A DNA stretch of 43,488 bases from an uncultured Psychromonas sp. (GTDB lineage Bacteria; Pseudomonadota; Gammaproteobacteria; Enterobacterales; Psychromonadaceae), in NCBI RefSeq assembly GCF_947489755.1, contig NZ_CANLFB010000032.1:1-43488 (forward strand), given 5' to 3'. The notes below the pieces were generated by a model that saw only the letters and a program-made list of their open reading frames with translations, made no database searches and had not been told where the DNA came from. This document shows, piece after piece, positions 1 through 7,801 of the stretch. Made by a program: the position numbers and the translations under genes. Every line of letters starts with the position of its first letter. Position 1 is the stretch's first letter.

Positions 1-108
1 GTCCAGTTTGAAACAAACACTAAAGGAAAAACTATCTCGTATACGGATAAAATGCGAGCCAAAATAGATAGCAGTCCTGACACAAAGTTGTGGACACCCA
101 TTAGTTGA
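1..108 (+). pseudogene. C-terminal fragment of a transposase, truncated
   Basis: The window opens inside a reading frame that runs 35 codons to a TGA at 106-108. The stretch around residues 9-24 (GKTISYTDKMRAKIDS) resembles the region before the C-terminal domain of IS1182/IS5-type DDE transposases, which normally continue with an EGR...VEPVFG-like segment. Here that continuation is replaced by SPDTKLWTPIS and a stop, so the gene looks cut by a junction near position 74. The rest lies outside the window. Family assignment is from memory of the motif and is uncertain. Confidence 0.4.
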
Positions 109-263
109 TCACAATAAAATCAACCCGTTACGAATTTAATACTCTAGGTATTCTGTTATTCTATATTAAATTTATCAATAAAGCGGGAGGTTGTCGGTTA
201 AACTCTCTAGTCATCATTCTCTAGTAATATTTACCTATTAAACATGCTAATTGGATAAAACAC

Positions 264-1151
264 ATGCCTCACAACTACACTCCTACTGTTAAAGATTGGC
301 TTTCTCTGCTGTTACTCATCTTGCTGTGGGGCACGTCTTTTATGTTTACCGCTGTCTCACTGCAAAGTTTTACCCCTGTGGCTATCGTCTCTCTTAGAGT
401 CTTGATTGCTGCTGTTATTCTAACTCTCTTTATGTATACCAAGGGGTGGCGTTTGCCTTTGGAACCGTTGGCTTGGGCGGTATTTTTATTGCTAGGTGTT
501 ATGGGGAACTTGTTGCCATTTCTACTTATCTCAACAGGCCAGAAAGATATTAGCTCGGGTATTACGGGATTGTTGATGGCATTTATGCCGTTGGCGACCA
601 TGATTTTGGCTCATTATTTTGTGTTAGGGGAGAGCCTTAATCGCTTTAAAATCTTCGGTTTTTTGTTAGGTATTACTGGCGTGGTGATTGTACTTTGGCC
701 GTCGTTAGTAGGAGCTCACAGTAATTTATTGAGTGGTTTATTGATTTTACTCGCCACTTTTAGCTATGCGATAAATGCTATTTTGGTGAGGCGATTGCCT
801 TCCTATAATCCTGTTGTAACAGCAGCAGGCGTGATGATTATTTCCAGTATTGTTATAGTGCCATTTTGGCTGTGGCAAGATTTACCGTGGCAACAAAGTT
901 ACTCTTTAAACGCCTCGTTATCCATGTTGTGGTTAGGTATCGGGCCGACTGCGTTTGCTACCATTCTTTTGTTTGCAGTTGTCGGCACGGCAGGTCCTAC
1001 GTTTCTTTCGTATATTAATTACGTGATTCCTCTCGTGGCGTATTTTACTGGCGCGCTTCTTTTGGGCGAAGCCATTGAATGGCAAAGCCTAGGGGCGATG
1101 TTATTAATCATTTTAGGGATAGCGTTAACGCGTAAGCGGGTTGTTGGTTGA
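264..1151 (+). CDS. EamA/DMT-superfamily transporter
   Basis: A 295-residue integral membrane protein with about ten hydrophobic segments in two repeats, the architecture and length of EamA-type drug/metabolite exporters (RhaT/YdcZ-like). Early features are the LLLWGTSFMFTAVSL helix and a charged turn followed by SLRVLIAAVILTLF; the second repeat begins near SGLLILLATFSYAINAILVRR. It would sit in the inner membrane and probably exports a small metabolite; the substrate cannot be read from sequence. The ATG at 264 has only a weak GGA upstream. It is a lone gene between a transposase remnant and a repeat-bearing gap. A second, unrelated-looking EamA gene lies at 22502-23407. Confidence 0.85.
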   Translation: MPHNYTPTVKDWLSLLLLILLWGTSFMFTAVSLQSFTPVAIVSLRVLIAAVILTLFMYTKGWRLPLEPLAWAVFLLLGVMGNLLPFLLISTGQKDISSGITGLLMAFMPLATMILAHYFVLGESLNRFKIFGFLLGITGVVIVLWPSLVGAHSNLLSGLLILLATFSYAINAILVRRLPSYNPVVTAAGVMIISSIVIVPFWLWQDLPWQQSYSLNASLSMLWLGIGPTAFATILLFAVVGTAGPTFLSYINYVIPLVAYFTGALLLGEAIEWQSLGAMLLIILGIALTRKRVVG

Positions 1152-1507
1152 TTAAAGTGTCTGTTAGCTTTACTTAGCTTTTTACTGAATATATATAGTA
1201 TAAAGTTGTGGCCACTCATACATTAAAGTAAATAATATCAAGTGGTTATTGATTCAATCGATGCTAAATGAAGCTACGACTTCTCCGCCGTTGAGCTTTC
1301 CCAAATTATGAATGCCTTTCATCAACGGCAAACAGGACGTTTGCTGTAAGTTCATTCGGCACCAGCCTCTCTGCACACTTGTCGATATCAGATTCTCTGC
1401 TCGCAGAGAAAGTAAAGTCGCGGATAGGGCGAAACACAAAGCCGACAATATCAACATAGCCTTGATGAGCAAAGACGAACCAAAATTAAAAATGGAATGT
1501 CCAATAC
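1152..1507. repeat. Dispersed degenerate repeat, family B copy 1
   Basis: This gap holds no convincing gene. Its 1260-1460 part is related to two other gaps. It shares GAGAAAGTAAAGTCGC (1406-1421) exactly with 8556-8571, preceded in both by CTCTCTGCA and a TTGT-GATAT block. Its left part (AAGCTAC...CTCC-GTTGAG...AATGCCTTT, about 1266-1320) resembles 7147-7200. Near 1202-1222 the sequence AAAGTTGTGGCCACTCAT resembles 86-103. The open frames across this stretch look like chance frames in a repeat. Confidence 0.5.
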
Positions 1508-2620
1508 TTAAGGCATTAACCTTAAGATCCCTTGCCCATCAATACCCAAATAAATATATCCGTCATTACCTTGAATCACATTTCTCACTCTACCGACGTT
1601 AGCTAATAATTTAGTTTGTTTAACTACATTTTCGTTGTCTATTTCCAGTAATACTAAATGTCCAAACTTCATTGAACCGAGTAATATTTTACCTTGCCAT
1701 TGCGGATATTTGTCACTGCTAATATACGCCATGCCAGAAGGGGCAATGGAAGGATCCCAGTATAACTTAGGTTGTTCCATGCCTTCTTTTTCAGTGATAT
1801 CGGTATAATCCGTACCAATATAATTAGTGCCATAGCCGATAACAGGCCAACCATAATTTTTACCAGATTTAATTAAGTTAACCTCATCGCCACCTCTTGG
1901 GCCGTGTTCATGTGACCAAACTTGGTTACGATCAGCGAGTGTAATCAACCCTTGTGGATTACGATGACCATAAGAATAAATTGCTTTTTTAGCGTTAGCT
2001 TGCTGATAAAAAGGGTTGGAGGTTGGGATACTACCATCAAGGTTTAATCGATAAATTTTACCGCCATCTAATGATAAATTTTGAGGGTTTTTATCACGCT
2101 GTCCACGGTCTCCAATTGAAAAGTAAACAAATTCATCAGTGACCGCAATGCGGCTACCATAATGGTTTCCTCGGGTTGAATCACCTTCACCAAGGTATAA
2201 CGTATTCTGGTCAATTAACTGATTATGTTCAACATCTAATTTCGCTCGCATTAAAGCAGTATTGCTGCCTGTTTCGTTTTCACTGGCATAGGTGAAATAG
2301 ATAAGCTGGTTGTTTGCAAACTCAGGGTGCAATGCAATATCCAATAAACCGCCTTGTCCATTTAAATGTATTTTAGGTAAACCCGTTATTTCAATTGAAG
2401 GTTTTCCCTCAGTTAATAACCATAACTTGCCTGAACGTTCTGTTGCTAACATTTTTCCATTAGGTAATTGAACCATCCCCCAAGGAATGGTGATGTCAGG
2501 CCAGATTGTTTCTGTTGTGTAAGGCGTTGTATCTTCAATGATAGTAAGAGGTTGCATAGCCTGACCTGAAGTTGCTAACAGACTGAGGGAAATGAATAGG
2601 AGTTGTTGCCAATATTTCAT
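1508..2620 (-). CDS. PQQ-dependent sugar dehydrogenase (GSDH/YliI family)
   Basis: A 370-residue soluble periplasmic protein with a Sec signal peptide (MKYWQQLLFISLSLLATSGQA, cleavage after about residue 21). The rest is a six-bladed beta-propeller of the glucose/sorbosone dehydrogenase family. Visible family motifs are WGMVQLPNGKMLATER, GGLLDIALHPEF, YFSIGDRG, YGHRNPQGL and HEHGPRGGDEVN, which include the histidine/arginine positions that bind PQQ and act as catalytic base in E. coli aldose sugar dehydrogenase. The expected role is PQQ-dependent oxidation of aldoses to lactones with electrons passed to the respiratory chain. No PQQ biosynthesis genes are in the window, so cofactor source is unknown. 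Length matches YliI. It appears monocistronic. Confidence 0.88.
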   Translation of the reverse strand: MKYWQQLLFISLSLLATSGQAMQPLTIIEDTTPYTTETIWPDITIPWGMVQLPNGKMLATERSGKLWLLTEGKPSIEITGLPKIHLNGQGGLLDIALHPEFANNQLIYFTYASENETGSNTALMRAKLDVEHNQLIDQNTLYLGEGDSTRGNHYGSRIAVTDEFVYFSIGDRGQRDKNPQNLSLDGGKIYRLNLDGSIPTSNPFYQQANAKKAIYSYGHRNPQGLITLADRNQVWSHEHGPRGGDEVNLIKSGKNYGWPVIGYGTNYIGTDYTDITEKEGMEQPKLYWDPSIAPSGMAYISSDKYPQWQGKILLGSMKFGHLVLLEIDNENVVKQTKLLANVGRVRNVIQGNDGYIYLGIDGQGILRLMP

Positions 2621-3005
2621 CGTTTATCCTTTTATACATGAGAGTCGGCGGTCGTTATAAAATGTCGCTAAACGTTGCTGAATATTAATGGTTATATTTT
2701 AATCACTTTCATTATGCAATTTAGAAATAAGTTTACAAGCTTGATTTGGACATATCGTAAAGGTTTAGTTGTCCAAATTTTATTTTTAAATAAGTGTTTT
2801 GACGTCGAAGTGTATGACGAACTAGATAAAGGTCATTTTTATGAGCGCAGGGGCACGATGAGTTCCGTTTTTAGTTTGCAGGTTTTTTAAGTATTCCTTT
2901 AACAAAAGGATTTATAGTTATTCTCCATCCAACACCATCATTTTTCAGTTTTATAGCGAACTGATTAACACTACTATTCAAGCACAATACTGTCTTACTA
3001 TTCGC
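2621..3005. other. Gene-free gap
   Basis: 385 bases between two minus-strand genes. The short plus-strand frame at 2675-2890 has no ribosome site, no recognizable domain and biased composition, and looks non-coding. No strong terminator hairpin was found after the symporter gene. Confidence 0.5.
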
Positions 3006-3917
3006 TTAAGGGTTTACATTTAGCGGCATCATCACTTTGTTTTTCTCTTTATTTAAGAGCAGGAGCCAATACACAAAAATGAATGCAGGTATATTCATTA
3101 ACAGCCCATACATTAAAGGAATTGTCGCGAGTGTAGGTCGATGCATGATAGTGAAGGCAATCATCATCGCGGTGCCCGCATTTTGAACGCCCACTTCTAT
3201 GGCAATGGTTTTTCTATCGGTGTTGTTAACATTCAACTTGCCAGCGATAAAATAAGCAACGATTAACGCTAAACTACACAACGTTATCACCGCAACACCC
3301 TGTAAAGAAAGCATCGCAGGAATGATCGTTAAGTTTGTTAAAACAAGCGCCGTCACCACCAGTAACATGGCAATCGTTGAAACCTTTTTCATAAAAGGAA
3401 TAACAGACTGTGACCATGCATCGGCAACATAACGAATGCACATACCAATCACTATTGGTAGCAAGGTGACGATGGTAAGTTGTTTGATGGCAGGCAATAA
3501 AGGTAAGTTAAAGAGTTGGCTATCTGCGCTACCGCTATATCGAATAAAGCCAACAAAGGCGATAGGAATAATAAATGGCGATAACATACTCATCACACTG
3601 GTTAAGCAAACACTTAACGCCAGGTTACCTTTAGCAATAAATGAAAATAGGTTTGATGTCGCACCACCAGGGCATAATGCCAATAAAAACAACCCAGCCG
3701 CCGCGGTTTGATTAAGCCCAAACATCTTAATAATAAACAGCGCCAATATTGGTAATAAAAGTAATTGTAATAAAAAACCAATCATCGCGACTTTAGGCGC
3801 TTTTAATACCGCTTTAAAATCTTTTATTTGTAAACTTAGCCCCATCCCTAACATTACCAATCCTAGTACGACAGGTAACATAATTTGAGAAACAGTTTGA
3901 GCAATAATTGGATCCAT
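3006..3917 (-). CDS. Bile acid:sodium symporter family transporter
   Basis: A 303-residue inner-membrane protein with about ten transmembrane helices, the size of bacterial BASS/ASBT members. The diagnostic stretch is LALCPGGATSNLFSFIAKGN (around residues 79-98), matching the crossover helix of the family; a second unwound region is seen at EVGVQNAGTAMMIAF. It probably cotransports an organic anion with sodium; the natural substrate in marine bacteria is usually not a bile acid (pantoate or 2-keto acids in related clades), and cannot be told here. It stands alone. Upstream, 3964-3978 holds a GATAT-n5-ATATC inverted repeat of unknown relevance. Confidence 0.85.
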   Translation of the reverse strand: MDPIIAQTVSQIMLPVVLGLVMLGMGLSLQIKDFKAVLKAPKVAMIGFLLQLLLLPILALFIIKMFGLNQTAAAGLFLLALCPGGATSNLFSFIAKGNLALSVCLTSVMSMLSPFIIPIAFVGFIRYSGSADSQLFNLPLLPAIKQLTIVTLLPIVIGMCIRYVADAWSQSVIPFMKKVSTIAMLLVVTALVLTNLTIIPAMLSLQGVAVITLCSLALIVAYFIAGKLNVNNTDRKTIAIEVGVQNAGTAMMIAFTIMHRPTLATIPLMYGLLMNIPAFIFVYWLLLLNKEKNKVMMPLNVNP

Positions 3918-4091
3918 AAAATCCCTTAATTTACGTATTTTACATAACTTACGAACAACTTGATGATATCCATAATATCGTGAGTTTTAGTTCGTCGTTT
4001 TGATATGGCGCATTATTTGTGTTTTTTTAGAGAGGGAGGGCTTTTAAGGTAAATTGTTATATGAGGGAAAATAAGGGCTGATCCTAGATGT

Positions 4092-4233
4092 AAACTCCTC
4101 TCTTGTCTGCGCTCGTTGGAATATGTTGATATTTATCAACAGAGGTTTCGCCCTGTCGGTGAGTAGCGATTGAAGAACCGAAACTTAGTTTCACAGTCTG
4201 AAAAAATAAGGTTATTTATACGGACAAAGAAAA
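4092..4233. repeat. Dispersed degenerate repeat, family A copy 1
   Basis: About 140 bases that align over most of their length with 13382-13527. Both start with AACTCCTCTC, contain TCTGC/GCTCG, then CCTGTC-G-(A)AGTAGCGATT-AAGAA-CGAAAC-TAGTTT and a TTATACG-ACAAAGAAA end. A third, shorter copy is at about 10708-10775. Identity between copies is high in blocks and broken by small indels, as in old, non-mobile repeats. No open frame explains the similarity. Confidence 0.6.
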
Positions 4234-4309
4234 GTTATGTCTAGAAAACGTAAAAGAAACTCATTCGATCGTTTTTTAATCTACTCTTTTGGAAATAAAG
4301 TAATAATTA

Positions 4310-4543
4310 CCTTCTTTACGCCACGTGGCGAGCTGAGCTAGCAACAGCATCCTTGCCTTAGCTTACTGAAGTTAATCATTGATTGAGAAAAACTCAACGG
4401 GGAAGTGGATGTAATCACAATTAGTATCTAATTTTCCTATTAACTGTTGCTTTAAATGTATGGATGTTCCGTACTTTTCCTTGTGCGGAGTCGCATGCAC
4501 GGTGGTGTGCGGTTGGAGGCTAGATACCTCCGGCTACCCGATT
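4310..4543 (+). mobile_element. Group II intron remnant (3' end, domains V-VI)
   Basis: The segment 4466-4543 has the form of a group II intron 3' terminus. A domain V-like element contains GTGCGGAGTCGCATGCACGG at 4483-4502. It is followed by GTGGTGTGCGG, a domain VI-like hairpin GGAGG/CCTCC (4516-4532) and the end CTACCCGATT. No reverse-transcriptase/maturase frame is present and no 5' intron end was recognized, so this is a truncated or ORF-less relic. The region 4380-4430 upstream of domain V also shares GAGAAAAACTCAAC and an ACAATTAG block with 8625-8715. The right end falls inside the stop codon of the adjacent NADAR gene. The left limit given is approximate. Confidence 0.65.
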
Positions 4544-5168
4544 AAACGTCAAACATAGTTAATTGAGATTCAGGCTTGGAAGGAGGTTGTGATGAATCAA
4601 CAATAGAAATAACTTTTCCATACAAAAGAAAATTACTAATATATAAAGGTGAAACTATATGGGATGACGTTATTTTATTTTGTTTAATATGTTCTCGTAA
4701 CTCCATAAGTAATCGGCCTAAAGCATTAACTCCGATATATATATTTCCCTCTTCAGGCTTTGCTCCCCAAAAATCATCTTTGTTAGATAACTCAACAATT
4801 GGGTTATCTTCAGTTTCAAGTAAAACGTTTGAAAATTTCTCCCAATTCTGAATTAATTTAACTCTTAATGACCACTTCATCATGAGTATTCTGACTTCAT
4901 CCCAATCTGGTCTAGTTTGAGCTATATACGGTTTCCCAACCATTTTTGCTGTCATCGGGCTACCCTGAGAAAGTATTTTATGTTGCACATCAGGCAAAAG
5001 AGGGTAGCGACATGCCTGATATAAAGCCTCAACAGTTCTAATTTCAATTCCATTCACTAAAACAGGAAAACCAGCACACATATTTGATAACTCGCCCCAC
5101 TTCTCAGTAGTTTTCTTAAATGAAACTACATTTCTTATGTCATATTGCTTTTTTTCATAAGTATTCAT
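4542..5168 (-). CDS. NADAR-family protein (YbiA-like)
   Basis: A 208-residue protein whose residues 15-160 match the NADAR (NAD/ADP-ribose, DUF1768) fold. Seen motifs are WGELSNMCAG, VEALYQACRYP followed by Q-HKIL, P-TAKMVG, an MMKWSLRVKLIQN helix, VELSNKDDFWGA and GVNALGRLLMELR, all characteristic of YbiA/NADAR proteins. Known members hydrolyse N-glycosidic bonds of riboflavin intermediates or remove ADP-ribose from guanine in DNA. Which substrate applies here is not known. A 45-residue tail rich in S/P/Q follows. The start ATG directly follows the stop of the PRTase-like gene (TAAATG), suggesting translational coupling. The stop codon straddles a group II intron end. Part of a three-gene cassette. 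Confidence 0.82.
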   Translation of the reverse strand: MNTYEKKQYDIRNVVSFKKTTEKWGELSNMCAGFPVLVNGIEIRTVEALYQACRYPLLPDVQHKILSQGSPMTAKMVGKPYIAQTRPDWDEVRILMMKWSLRVKLIQNWEKFSNVLLETEDNPIVELSNKDDFWGAKPEEGNIYIGVNALGRLLMELREHIKQNKITSSHIVSPLYISNFLLYGKVISIVDSSQPPSKPESQLTMFDV

Positions 5169-6185
5169 TTAGTTCTCATAAGTATTTCTTTGCATTAGAG
5201 GATACCATTTACTGAATGGGCGGTGTGCAGGTGCTTCTGGATCTCCCCACCAAAATACTAAAGGATTATTATTAGGACAATTCCTAAAACTAAACATTGT
5301 GGAACCAAATCCAATTTCATTAAAGAAATGGTAACCAAGAGGTTTCACCATCTTATTATTATTACGTGAAAAACCTAAGATTTTTATTCCATACTTAAGG
5401 ATTATTTTTTCATACTCTTCACGCCTTGTGCGTGAAAACACTCTATTTTTAATTCCGTTGGGCACTCTAAATTTAGGCGCATAATCTTTACTTTCCAAAT
5501 AAGATTGAATTTCATCAACACTTTCTATGCATGATGTTGGCCAAAAAACCTCTGATCTATTTATTCCAGAAAGTCTATTTTCTAAACGGAATCTTTCAAA
5601 TGAGCGAAATTTAATATCAATATTTTTATCAATGTTTTTTAATAATTTATTAAGCCTATTTTCAGTATTATATTGACCATATACGTACCAGCCAATTGTA
5701 ATAATAGTTATGCTACATTTAGATGGAGCTTTTTCTGTCAACCAAGTCTGTAAATCATTATATAATCGATTCCCTGAAAAGATAAAATCATCAAGATATA
5801 TAAACTCATTTGAAGCTTTATTTATCGGATTAATTACTTCGTACTCATCCTTTAATTGTGCACAAAAAAGTTCATTTAATTCTTTTTGACTATCTCCATT
5901 TTTCTGAATTTCCAAAATTGAAACATTCTGCCAAAAGCTATTTTTGTCATTTCCGGCAATTTTTGGAGAAGAAATTGCCGATTCAATAAAGTTATTAAAC
6001 AATTTTTGAGTGATAAAGTTATTTTTCAGAATTTTATTTGTCTCTTTCAGGACAATGCTTCTTTCATGAACTTCAAATTGTTCTATCCAACGCTTAACAT
6101 GGTGTGCATCATAAACACCAAACTCATTATTTCTATAACCAGAGATAACACCAGCTATGCTCTCACAAAGTTCTTCATTCGTCAT
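5169..6185 (-). CDS. Phosphoribosyltransferase-like conflict-system protein (PRTase-CE type)
   Basis: A 338-residue protein. The central EFIYLDDFIFSGNRL (about residues 128-142) is a PRPP-loop-like motif: a hydrophobic strand, two acidic residues and a small S/T-G pair, as in phosphoribosyltransferases. A following hydrophobic strand is CSITIITIGWYVYG. The C-terminal FRNCPNNNPLVFWWGDP...PFSKWYPLM block is typical of the PRTase-like proteins reported in bacterial conflict loci. The N-terminal 120 residues are helical and unassigned. ATG 6185 is chosen because AAGG lies eight bases upstream; a GTG at 6194 is possible. It is the middle gene of the cassette with NADAR. Base composition is very AT-rich. 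Enzymatic activity is unproven. Confidence 0.7.
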   Translation of the reverse strand: MTNEELCESIAGVISGYRNNEFGVYDAHHVKRWIEQFEVHERSIVLKETNKILKNNFITQKLFNNFIESAISSPKIAGNDKNSFWQNVSILEIQKNGDSQKELNELFCAQLKDEYEVINPINKASNEFIYLDDFIFSGNRLYNDLQTWLTEKAPSKCSITIITIGWYVYGQYNTENRLNKLLKNIDKNIDIKFRSFERFRLENRLSGINRSEVFWPTSCIESVDEIQSYLESKDYAPKFRVPNGIKNRVFSRTRREEYEKIILKYGIKILGFSRNNNKMVKPLGYHFFNEIGFGSTMFSFRNCPNNNPLVFWWGDPEAPAHRPFSKWYPLMQRNTYEN

Positions 6186-6227
6186 GATTAACACCTTACA
6201 ATGATTTTGTTCCGTTTTAAGTTCTTG

Positions 6228-6865
6228 TTATGCGTTTTTGAAATTGGCTTTATTATTAGCTTGTAACTCTGCGATTGGCTTAGCTCTGCGGTATAAAGCA
6301 AGTAACATTTTTAATTGAACTAATTCATCGCCTTTCGATATTTTATGCAAAGACTGAACTTGATTACTAGTTAAACTAAAACTTTCATGTAACTGTTTGA
6401 TGGAGTTTTTTACAAAAACAATTTCTTCTCTTAATTGTTTAGCTTCTAGATCTTTAATCTTTAGCTGAGTCAATTTACGTTTTTGATATTGAGAATAAAT
6501 TAAATTGTAAGTTCCTGCGATACTGGCAATAGAAGCAGATATAGATGAAACAATAATACCAATATCTTTTGCTACATCTGAAATTAATGTTAATTCAATA
6601 AACCCTGGTGATGCATATTGGATGCGTTTCACTTCTGGTTTATTTTCGGGAGGTACAAGTTTCACCATTATGCTAAAGAAACCAACAACACTACCGCCAC
6701 CTAACCAAGGCATTCTTTCAAATTCTAACTGTGAAAATTGATTGCTCTCAACTGAACGTAAGGCATAAAAAAACCATACAATTGTATGTACTCTTTTGTC
6801 AGTATAGAGAAATCTTCAAGTTTCCATCTTTCATCCAAAAGTATGTATGAATTACCTTTTTGCAT
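6228..6865 (-). CDS. Uncharacterized membrane coiled-coil protein, frame broken in a T7 run
   Basis: I do not recognize a named family. An ATG at 6865 has an excellent AAGGAG five bases upstream. It opens a frame (MQKGNSYILLDERWKLEDFS...) that stops at 6725-6727. A run of seven T residues (6767-6773 on the minus strand) is the likely break: one extra T joins it seamlessly, via GFFYALRSVESNQFSQLEFE, to the frame that continues to 6228, giving 212 residues. The uninterrupted remainder starts at an internal ATG (6713). The restored protein has an N-terminal helical part, a hydrophobic segment (IGIIVSSISASIASIAGTYN) and a charged coiled coil (about 135-175). It precedes the PRTase-like and NADAR genes by 42 bases and is probably co-transcribed. 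Confidence 0.6.
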
Positions 6866-7417
6866 GATACTCCTTAGTTGAGATCAACACTGACGCATAA
6901 CAGCAGAACTAACTTAAAAAATGCCATAATTTAAGTGGGGATACGGCAGAAGTTAATGATTAAAAAATGCTTATAACCTTACCTTTTCTTTACAATAAAA
7001 CAAAGAGATGTAGTAAAAATATAAAAACGATGTGATGTAGAAATGTGGCAGATTGCCGTATTTACCGCAGAAATACGGCAATTAAAAATTTATGTTCAAA
7101 TATTATTAAATCAAGCTTTTATTTAATAATAAAGCCTTACCCAATGCAGCTACATCCATTCTCCCGTTGAGTTTTTTTGAATCAATGATTGCCTTTAGCA
7201 AGGTAGGCTGCGAATTATACGATAGTGTTGTGTTATAAGCGGCGCGTTAAAAAGGCTGCTTTTATTCAGATTAAAAAAACAATCGGGCCTGCCTCTTTGC
7301 ACCATCTACTTTGATTCAATCTCACCAATCGCAAGCTTTCCTGTCGTTCAATGATTGTTTTCTTGTTAAGGTTAAATATAATGATTCACCTAATTAATCC
7401 AAACAGAAGTGAATAAT
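6866..7417. repeat. Gap with hairpin and family B repeat copy
   Basis: 552 bases without a gene between the cassette (minus) and a small membrane gene (plus), so both promoters should lie here. 7140-7340 is a degenerate copy of the family B repeat, with GCAGCTACAT...CTCCCGTTGAG and AATGATTGCCTTT matching 1266-1320, and GCCTCTTTGCACCA matching 1370-1380. A strong inverted repeat at 7052-7082 is listed separately. Confidence 0.4.
7052..7082. promoter_or_regulatory. 12-bp perfect inverted repeat (hairpin or operator)
   Basis: ATTGCCGTATTT and AAATACGGCAAT are perfect inverted arms around the 7-base loop ACCGCAG. No U-tract follows on either strand, so a simple intrinsic terminator is unlikely. 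The half-site ATACGGCA recurs at 6941-6948, 104 bases from the right arm and nearer the start of the membrane/PRTase/NADAR cassette. This arrangement would suit an operator for that cassette, but this is inference. Confidence 0.4.
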
Positions 7418-7756
7418 ATGATACCCATGGGAAGTGTAATGACAGCGTGTATGATCGCTGGTTTATTTGTGGCTGTTCCACCAATGGAAAAAGGTTGTCC
7501 TCAACCTATTCGCGTTATTATTGGCGCTATTTTGCTCGCTGCGGGGCTATGGAATATATTATGGTATGCGAGCCAACATATTACAGAGTTTTGGGGGCTT
7601 GCTGCCTTTTGTTCTGGTGTGTTGATGGTGATTACTTCAATCTATATTATTAAAGCAAGCTGGCTACCGTTGCTTTTACAACGAGTAAAACCTGTCGTGC
7701 TATTACTGTTATTAGGCTTTGCGGCACTTTATGCCATAAAGATTTACAGCCTATAA
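7418..7756 (+). CDS. Small four-helix membrane protein, unknown function
   Basis: A protein of 112 residues from ATG 7418 (other possible starts: GTG 7409, ATG 7427; none has a strong ribosome site). Four hydrophobic segments are visible: VMTACMIAGLFVAV, PIRVIIGAILLAAGLWNILWY, FWGLAAFCSGVLMVITSIYI and PVVLLLLLGFAALYAIKIY. No catalytic motif is recognized. It is followed 45 bases later by another small membrane protein in the same direction, so the two probably form a unit. The family is not recognized. Confidence 0.6.
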   Translation: MIPMGSVMTACMIAGLFVAVPPMEKGCPQPIRVIIGAILLAAGLWNILWYASQHITEFWGLAAFCSGVLMVITSIYIIKASWLPLLLQRVKPVVLLLLLGFAALYAIKIYSL

Positions 7757-7801
7757 TTTCTGCCTCTGGATGAGGTTTAGCTTTAACTCAAGGAGAGCGT
7801 T

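Noticed and set aside
1312-1602. 96-residue plus-strand frame overlapping the gap and the 3' end of the sugar dehydrogenase gene
   Set aside because: No ribosome site, no recognizable domain, overlaps the dispersed repeat and an antisense gene end.
2675-2890. 71-residue plus-strand frame in the gap before the symporter gene
   Set aside because: Composition is that of AT-rich non-coding DNA, with no ribosome site or family match.
3964-3978. GATAT-n5-ATATC inverted repeat upstream of the symporter gene
   Set aside because: Short, AT-rich and easily found by chance in this composition.
4310-6900. Integron-like cassette explanation for the NADAR island next to a group II intron
   Set aside because: No attC-like palindromes or integrase gene were seen around the genes.
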